Source: Endothia cerciana (Eukaryota > Ascomycota > Sordariomycetes > Diaporthales > Cryphonectriaceae). From it: a DNA stretch of 64,000 bases. Location: positions 372,001 through 436,000 of the forward strand of contig JALRMH010000009.1 of assembly GCA_026119935.1 (NCBI GenBank). The letters run 5' to 3'. Within the stretch, counting starts at the first letter, position 1. Every line of letters begins with the position of its first letter. The notes under the pieces were generated by a model. That model did not search any database and was not told the origin of the DNA. It saw nothing but the letters and a program-made list of their open reading frames with translations. A program made the translations under genes and the position numbers. Shown one piece after another: positions 57,450 through 64,000 of this stretch.

Positions 57450-59411
57450 TCACCCGCCCAGGCGCTCCACCTCCAGGCTGGCGAGCACGAACGCCGCCCC
57501 GCCCAGCGGCGCGTCCGGGATGACGGGCTGGCCGACGTAGTACTCGTAGCTGGCGGTCGAGTTGAGGCTGCAGACGGACACCGTGCCGTCGTACCCCAGC
57601 GTGCCGTTGCCGTAGTCGACCACGAAGGCGGCCGTGGTGTGGGCGTACGCGCGGAGGGCGACGTCCCGCAGTGTCGCCGCGCGGGACTGGGTGGTGGTGG
57701 TGCCGTTCGCCGTCGTCGCGGTGGCGTTGGGGGAGGGCCTTGCCACCACCTCCCCGTCCGGCACGAGGCCCAGCCGGATGCCCTTGAGGATGGCGAAGGT
57801 GAAGAGGGCCGTCGAGCTGGACTCGAGGTAGTTCCCCGCCCGTCCCGGGAACGTGGGCAGCTGCCACCAGGCGCCCGTGTCCGCGTCGGCGTACCCGGCG
57901 AGGTTCTGGACGAGGGCGCCGAACTGGCCCTGGATCGTGGCCACCAGCTCGGCGCAGTCGGCCTCCTGGCCGCGACACCGGTCCGCCACGGCCCGGCGGC
58001 CCCGCCCGTGACCGTTCCCGCTGTCGTTGCTGCTGCTGCTGCTGTCCCGCGTGCCCCCATCGGCACCGACATCGGCATCGTGGCCGCCGCCGCCTGCTGC
58101 CGCCGTGGTCGTCGTGAGGACCTCCCAGGCGTCGACGAGGCCCGCGAGGTACCAGCCCAGGCTCCGGCCCCAGACGTAAGGGGAGCCGCCCGTGACGTTG
58201 TTGGCCCAGACGGCGGTCCGGGAGGCGTCGTAGCCGTGGACGAGGAGGCCCGAGGCGGCCCCCACCGGGGCCCCCGGCAGGTCGCGGCAGGCCGAGTAGA
58301 GGAGCCGGATCTGCAGGAGGGCGTCGGCGGGGGACCAGTGGGCGGGCGAGGCGGACATGAAGGGGAGGAAGGAGACGGTGCCGTCCAGATAGGACCAGGA
58401 GGGGTAGGTGTAGTACCTGTTGTTTGGCCGCGGGGGGGGGGGGGTGTGTCAGCCAGCTAGTCCGTGAGAGAGGAGGAGGAGGAGGAGGGAGGAGTATTGG
58501 GGGAGGGGAATCATGTGATGCCATTCACATGTAATCTTGGTGCGCTCATGTGGTGGATCGGCGGAGGAAAAATAACTAGAGAGAAAAGAAAGAAGAAAAA
58601 ACACATACCAGAAACCGCCGTACTGGTTCCTCTCCTGGACTGCCAGGCTCATGTTCAGCACATCCAGGGCCATCGTCTCCTGCACCGTCAACTGGTCCGG
58701 CGGCGTGGGGCTGGCCCTGTGGTCGCCGCCGCCGCCCTCCTCACAACCCCCTTCACACTGTCGCCCACCGCCAGTACTATTACCACCACCACCACCACCA
58801 CCACTCACATTCTCCGTCCCCGGCTGCAGCGCGGGCACCCCACCGCCCCCCGATGAGCTGCCGCTGCCGCCCCTCTCATACTGCAGGTTCCGGATCGCCT
58901 GCGCGACCGTCAGCCTGTCCAACGGCAGGTGCGTCGACTCCGTGACGTTGGTGAACCCGGCCGTGGAGGAGACCTCGCTGAGGATGGAGCCCACGTAGTC
59001 CCGGAAGGCCGCGGCCATGTTGCCACCGACGTCGTCCTCGTCGTCGTCGTTGTTGTCCGGACTGCCGATGGTGGTGTTGGTCTTGGTTGGCGAGGAGGCG
59101 GGATCAGGTGGAGGTGGGTCGTAGAGGCTCAGCCACGCCTGGATGGACAGGGAGATCAGGCCCGACTCCAGGGTCGAGGTGGCCTGGCCGCTGGTGACGA
59201 GGCCCTGCTGGCGGGTGATGATGGAGGCGATCATGCGGGTCGAGTAGGCGGTCGAGAGGCCGGTGGTGTTATGAGCCCCGTTGCCGGCCTGGGCTGATGA
59301 GGAGGGGGAGGACGAGGGCTGTGCGGAGGTGAGGTGGCTACAGGACGCGGCGGAGAGGACAGGGGCCAGCAGCGCCGCGGCGAGGGACGCGAGGGTGTTG
59401 AGGGCGAGCAT
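57450..59411 (-). CDS. secreted GH105/GH88-like glycosidase, 2 exons
   Basis: Minus exons 59411-58609 and 58416-57450 give 589 aa. The start at 59411 yields a clean signal peptide (MLALNTLASLAAALLAPVLS); the frame is open 146 codons further upstream, but that part is not family-like. Six-hairpin marks of the GH88/GH105 fold are STRMIASIITRQQG, LPLDRLTVAQAIRNLQYE, RNQYGGFWYYTYPSWSYLDG (joined across the intron, with the acidic Asp in YLDG), GLLVHGYDASRTAVW and SPYVWGRSLGWYLAGL. The family removes unsaturated uronic acids from lyase products of rhamnogalacturonan or related glycans; exact specificity is unclear. Two insertions are unusual: a Gly-rich loop before TVQETMALDVLNM and a Gly/Ser/Asp-rich loop near 58010-58110. 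Both are low-complexity. Confidence 0.83.
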
Positions 59412-61455
59412 CTTGGGGAGGGAGGGGGGTGGTGCCCTCCTGAGAGCTGCTATTATGTGTTTTCGTCGTCGCGGAGGGGCTTTGAACCAGCCCGCAAGAG
59501 GTGAGGTCAGCGAGCGAGGGCAGGTAGAAGAAGCCCCAAGCCAGGCCCCTCTTGGTCTAACAGGGAAGTAAAAGAGCGTGATGGTCGTGATCGTGAAAGA
59601 CCAGAGAGACCAAAGCGTGATGAGAAGAGCCGAAAGTCGGGGTTGAAATATGGAGCTGAGGGGGAGAGGAAAGGTAAGGGGGGAAAATAAGGTTCGGAAA
59701 AGCGTGGTAATATCGAAGCCCAGGCCTTCAAAGTCAGCCGCGAGAGGGGGGGGGGGGAAGAAGAACAGAAAAAAAAGAAGAAGAAGAAAAAAGGATGGCA
59801 GACTTTCCAGGTTGACCGACCCGTTGGACTTAACGGGGTGAAAGCTCACAAGAAAGTCAGCTCAAAGGTGATGTGCCCGAGAAAGGCAAGCCAGCTTTTT
59901 GGCTATCCAGCGAGGTGAGGTTGAGAAAATCCACCCAAAAGAGCCCATGAATATGAACGAGTTCATCCCTTATTTAGGGTCCGACGGGATCCTACATTAG
60001 CTAGAAGGCGGTCTGCAACATGATGTGCATTTTTATAGCCATAAGCAGCGAGTGCATATTAATTACAGCCCGGGCGCCGGTAGACTGCATTGGCCTCTTT
60101 TGACCTGCGTACACCACCAACCTGGGATCTTCGGCATTGGGAATCAGCAGACCAACACTTTTCCTCCTGGTGCTCGGTGGCTGACCTCACGACGCGAACG
60201 AGATGCTGTCGTGACCAGGTGGTACGCTACGTAGGAATGAGGGACGCACCTGGGAGATCAGTATAGGGTAGACAACGATACCGAAGCCGGGAGAAAGGTT
60301 CTTGTTCAGCTGCCGGAGGCTTCTCTCCCTCCCTCCCTCTCTCCCTCTCTCTCTTCCTCTCCCTCTCCCTCTCCCTCTCTCTCTTTCTCTCTCCCTCACA
60401 CACGTACACACAGGCCACGCAGAATAGCCCAGCAAGCGGCGTCGAACAGGCGATGTCGCGGCCAGAGTAGGACTTGGGATACACAACAGATTGGTTCGCG
60501 TCTCCCTGAGGACGGCGCCGGATGCAGAACGATGGCTTCAGGTTGCACTGCTTCGTAACTGATCAAAGGACAGAGATGCGCACGTGTTTCGCCTCGTTTC
60601 CGAGACAATCCTAGTGGTACAGGTGATTACGCAGCAGGTGTATCTCGTGGCCGGACTTCACTTGGGTACATTTCGGGAGTTAGTTTTGGGCAAACACGAT
60701 GTGAAAAATAAAACCCCCACCGCATCTGGATCCCTCCGGTGGTCAGATTCATGACCACATCTGCTGCAGCTTAGTAGACCTCCCCGCATATGTGCCACGA
60801 GTGAGGTGAACCATCTGCCGTTCGCCACATTGTCACCCCTCCTCCTCCTGGCAGCGGCCACAGATATCTTTCCATACCGTCGTAGCCAGCGTCGTGCTTA
60901 AGCATTCGTGCGCGCTGGACCCCCAGGCGAGCGAGGCGTAGCATGTAGACCTAATACCTTTTTGTGCCCGGTGGTGCTGTCCACCAACTCAACCTCACCC
61001 ACATCTGCGGTTTCTTCAGACACTGCTCAAGTGGCAGGCATCGGTGCGGCACGCGCTGTCCGAATGCTCTACATACATACCTGTCTGTGCTGTCAAGACA
61101 CGGAGTGGCAGAAGCCCAGGGTCCGGTAATGATTAATGATAATGATAAGGAAGGGTCATCTTCGAAAGGTGGCCGGGCCTCCTCTGGGTGCGAGGCTCCC
61201 TCAGCTGGTGGTAATAATTACTGAACTCGGGCCACGGGTGCCAATAACCTTTCCCAAATCATCAGATCACATCTTCATTCTTCGATATTGTCATATGCAG
61301 GTATATCGAGCGGACTGGTTTGCCTTTGATCTCTCGTAACATTAACACACGGTGAAGATTGCTCTCTATGTAAAAATCTATAACCCAATTACAGGTAGTG
61401 CTCTGAAGCTCTGTGTGTATACATCTAGAAACTAAACATTAATGCCCAGCCGCGA
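59412..61455. other. 2-kb intergenic stretch
   Basis: Holds the GH105-like promoter and leader (including an A/G-rich tract near 59759-59793 and a G run at about 59747-59756), a CT-rich tract (about 60321-60398) and the AGS1 3' region. No gene is supportable. Confidence 0.5.
60321..60398. repeat. CT-rich microsatellite tract
   Basis: Imperfect CCCT/CT units over about 75 nt, almost entirely pyrimidine on +. Intergenic. Confidence 0.85.
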
Positions 61456-62808
61456 TCAGGGCTTGCTGACCTGCTCCTTGCGGAAGAACTTGAAGTAGCC
61501 CCCGCAGATGCCCAGGTTCAGCCCCAGCACCACCCAGAACCACGCGCTGCCCACGACCGCCCCGACGCCCCTGGACAGGTCCGGGAACACGGGGCCCGCC
61601 CCGAGCTTGTCGGGGGCGCTCGCGCGGGCCGCGATGGTGGCGATCGAGCCCAGCACCTGCGCCCCGATGATGGCCGCGGCGACGTGCACGCGCGTCAGCG
61701 TCAGCATGAGGATCATGCCGATGCCGGCGCCCTGGATGCCGTCGAGCAGGCCGAGCCAGAGCCAGAGCAGGCGGGACAGGACGGCGGAGGCGACGGCGCC
61801 GCCCGCCCAGGGGAGCCACAGGCCGATGCGGGAGATGCCCCAGAACATCTGGGCCCAGCGCGGGGCGCCCAGCCCGACGGAGAACATGGGGAAGAGCCAG
61901 GGGTGGGACCGGCTGTAGCGCGCCAGGACGAGGAGGGTGGCGCACCACATGACCACGAAGAAGCCCAGGGCGAGCAGGACGACAGCCCAGGTGGGCAGGG
62001 CGGACGAGTAGAAGAGGAAGAACCAGTTGCGGCCGTAGACGGAGCTGAGGAAGTAGTTCTGGATGACCACCGCCAGGAGGTACCAGGCGATGGTCTTGCG
62101 CTTGAGGAGGGTCTTCCACAGCTGCGGGACGGGGCCCGGGGTCTCGCGGTAGAAGTCCGGGAGGCCGAGGTAGAGGACCGCCCCGACAGCCCAGAGGAGG
62201 GCGGCGATGGGGAGGCAGACGGTGAGGAGCAGGGGGCTGTTGGCGATGAACTGGGACCCGCCGTTGGCCGCCGCCTCGGACACGGTGGCGCCCCAGGCCC
62301 AGAGCCCGAGGGTGTAGGCCTGGCTGGCGCCCTGGATGATGGCCAGGCGCATGATCCAGGACGAGATGGTCGACCCGCCGTCGGTGCCGAAGTTGAAGGC
62401 GAAGGTGATGCCGCCGGACGACGAGGCGAAGGCGTAGAAGCCCGTGGCGACATTCTGCACCCACCCCTGCACCGTGCCGTCGCTGGCCAGCGGCGAGAAG
62501 CCGAGGATGACGAATGCCGCGCCGTAGAATACGAAGGGGATCGAGAGCGGGTACACCAGGGGGACGGTGCGGGAGAGGACGTACCACAGGATGGTGGAGA
62601 AGAGGTAGATGCTGGCGACGGCGTAGAGCTTCGAGGCGGGCTCGCCGACGGACCCGGTGAGGAGGGTGATCTGGTAGGAGTTGGAGGCGATGACCTGGGA
62701 GGTGGCGAGGAGGATGGCGTAGATGGGCCACTCGCCGAGCTGGTACTGTAGGTACTTCTTGAGGCCCGTGGGCGGGACGTAGTCCTCGGGGATCTCGAAG
62801 GCCTCGTA

Positions 62809-62840
<32 letters not shown>

Positions 62841-64000
62841 TGATGGCGCTGTCCCTGGGCGAGTTGTCCGGGGACGGCACCTCGAGCGACAGCTGCGACG
62901 GCGACGAGGCATGGCGCAGCTGCGACGTGCGGTCCCCCTTGCCGAGGGACAGCCCCAGCGTGGACCTCGGCGGGGACCGGGACCTGTCATACCGGCCTGC
63001 GGATCGTGCCCTCGAGCGGTCCCTGGCAGCTGGGGACGAGGAGCGGCCGCGGCCGCGGCCGAGCCTGACGTCGCGGTACTCGTTGAACCACTCCCTCTCC
63101 GACTGGATCAGGTAGTCCTCGATGCACAGCTCGGATATCGAGTTTTGGGCGTCGAGGGCGCCCAGCTTCCGCTCAAAGGCGGAGTAGAAGCCGCCGTCCT
63201 TGTCCGTGAAGAAAGGGTCGACCTGCTGGAGCTTGTAGTCGTGGCGCTCGCCCACGACCTCCTCCAGGCTGAGCACGGACGCCCGGGCGGCATTGTTCTG
63301 CATGGCAAAGGGCGCAGGTATGGGGAGGGTCGCCATGGTCGCCATGCTCTGGTAGGACTCCACCCTCTGGTGTCCAAAGGGGCGGGAGAACGACTGCAGG
63401 GAGTGCGAGTCCGAGAGCCTCCACTCATTACCCGGCATGCGGGGCGACGACGGCGTGGAGGACCCGGGGGATAGCACCTCGTAAGCCGGCGAGCCGGGCC
63501 GTGAGGGCGCGGGCGAGTTGATGGCAGAGCTCATGCGGGAGGGGTCACGCAGCGTGGACGAGTCGCCCAGGTCCGTCACCGAGAGCATCCACGCGGGCCG
63601 CTGGTCCCGCAGCTGGATGTCGGCGCCCAGGTTCTCCCTGCTCGGGCTCAGCAGGTTCTTGGTGCTGGACATGAAACCCTTCCTGGCCTTGTTGGCGTTC
63701 TTGTTGTGGATCTTGATCACCGCGTTCTGGAGCGTCTCGAGCTTGTCGAGCCACTGGGCCACGGGGAACCGCTGCTTTGCCGAGTATGCTCGCATCTGGG
63801 CCCGCGTCTCTGTGTCGGTCTTGAGGGCTGCCACGATAGCGTTCCTGAACTGCTGCAGGAGATGGGATGCCTGGGATTGTCGTCAGCATTTGTTCATATC
63901 ACGTTCCTCGAGGGCGTAATGGGTCGACGTCACCTTGGTGCTCTCCACGGTGAACCACCAGCCAGGCATCTGGCCGAGACCTCCCACGCGCGCGCCGACG
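61456..64000 (-). CDS. AGS1: cell-wall alpha-1,3-glucan synthase, C-terminal part (cut by window edge)
   Basis: Minus exons 64000-63934 (open to the left of the protein) and 63870-61456 give the last ~826 residues. The first visible residues, GQMPGWWFTVESTK, then SAKQRFPVAQWLDKLETLQN, belong to the end of the glycogen-synthase-like domain of Ags/Mok proteins. A long hydrophilic Ser/Arg-rich linker follows, with SELCIEDYLIQSEREWFNEY inside. From about 62780 down, the protein becomes a polytopic membrane domain of about a dozen helices, thought to export or guide the glucan chain. Full-length family members are about 2,400 aa, so about two thirds lies outside the window. The intron (63 nt) has GTGACG/CAG ends. 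A Gly run sits just before the membrane domain. Confidence 0.93.
62809..62839. repeat. GCC trinucleotide repeat within AGS1
   Basis: About ten CCG/GCC units that code on minus for a run of ten glycines between the linker and the first membrane-proximal segment of AGS1. Frame-preserving microsatellite. Confidence 0.95.

Noticed and set aside
61684..62751. A 355-codon + frame and several long minus frames overlapping AGS1.
   Set aside because: Composition artefacts of GC-rich coding sequence; the AGS1 frame alone has family motifs.

Overview
This window looks like nuclear DNA of a filamentous ascomycete (Pezizomycotina, probably a Sordariomycete). Genes are split by short GT-AG introns of about 46-206 nt, coding sequence is GC-rich, spacing is loose, and recognisable products include an alpha-1,3-glucan synthase, the sterol glucosyltransferase Atg26, the WD40 protein Cmr1, a CBM1-bearing cellulase and an A-T-R adenylate-forming reductase. 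Genus is not inferred. No tRNA, rRNA, CRISPR array or intact transposon was recognised. Exon joins were set by eye from splice motifs, reading-frame continuity and remembered family motifs; none has RNA support.

Layout. 0.4-8.5 kb: an UNC93-like MFS transporter, a DAO-type FAD oxidoreductase and a calpain-like protease, all on +. 8.8-10.2 kb: a secreted GH5 endoglucanase on -, convergent with the calpain. 13-18 kb: two secreted or cell-surface proteins (CAP/PR-1-like; KNH-like GPI-anchored), separated by long empty stretches. 18.1-19.0 kb: a BTB/POZ gene interrupted by three small frameshifts. 20.3-25 kb: a GFA-type zinc protein, a secreted GH27 alpha-galactosidase with a ricin-like tail, and a PhyH-type dioxygenase.

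27.7-33.8 kb holds the most interesting group: a 1051-aa adenylation-carrier-reductase enzyme, an NAD(P)-dependent epimerase/reductase and a cis-CaaD-like tautomerase. Together they look like a small metabolic module that would activate a carboxylic acid, reduce it to the aldehyde and process the carbonyl or enol product. A conserved glycosyltransferase-like protein of unknown function follows at 34.5 kb.

35.6-43.8 kb is a gene-poor, visibly more AT-rich pocket with one plausible multi-exon hypothetical gene and two decayed genes (a TLDc-type protein that is frameshifted and truncated; a CorA-like magnesium transporter with several frame breaks). 44-64 kb returns to housekeeping and cell-wall functions: a hypothetical protein, an Mtf2-like mitochondrial protein divergent from CMR1, ATG26, a secreted GH105-like enzyme and the C-terminal part of AGS1, which runs off the right edge. 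Cell-wall and carbohydrate functions (AGS1, GPI protein, GH5, GH27, GH105) recur across the window without forming one operon-like unit.
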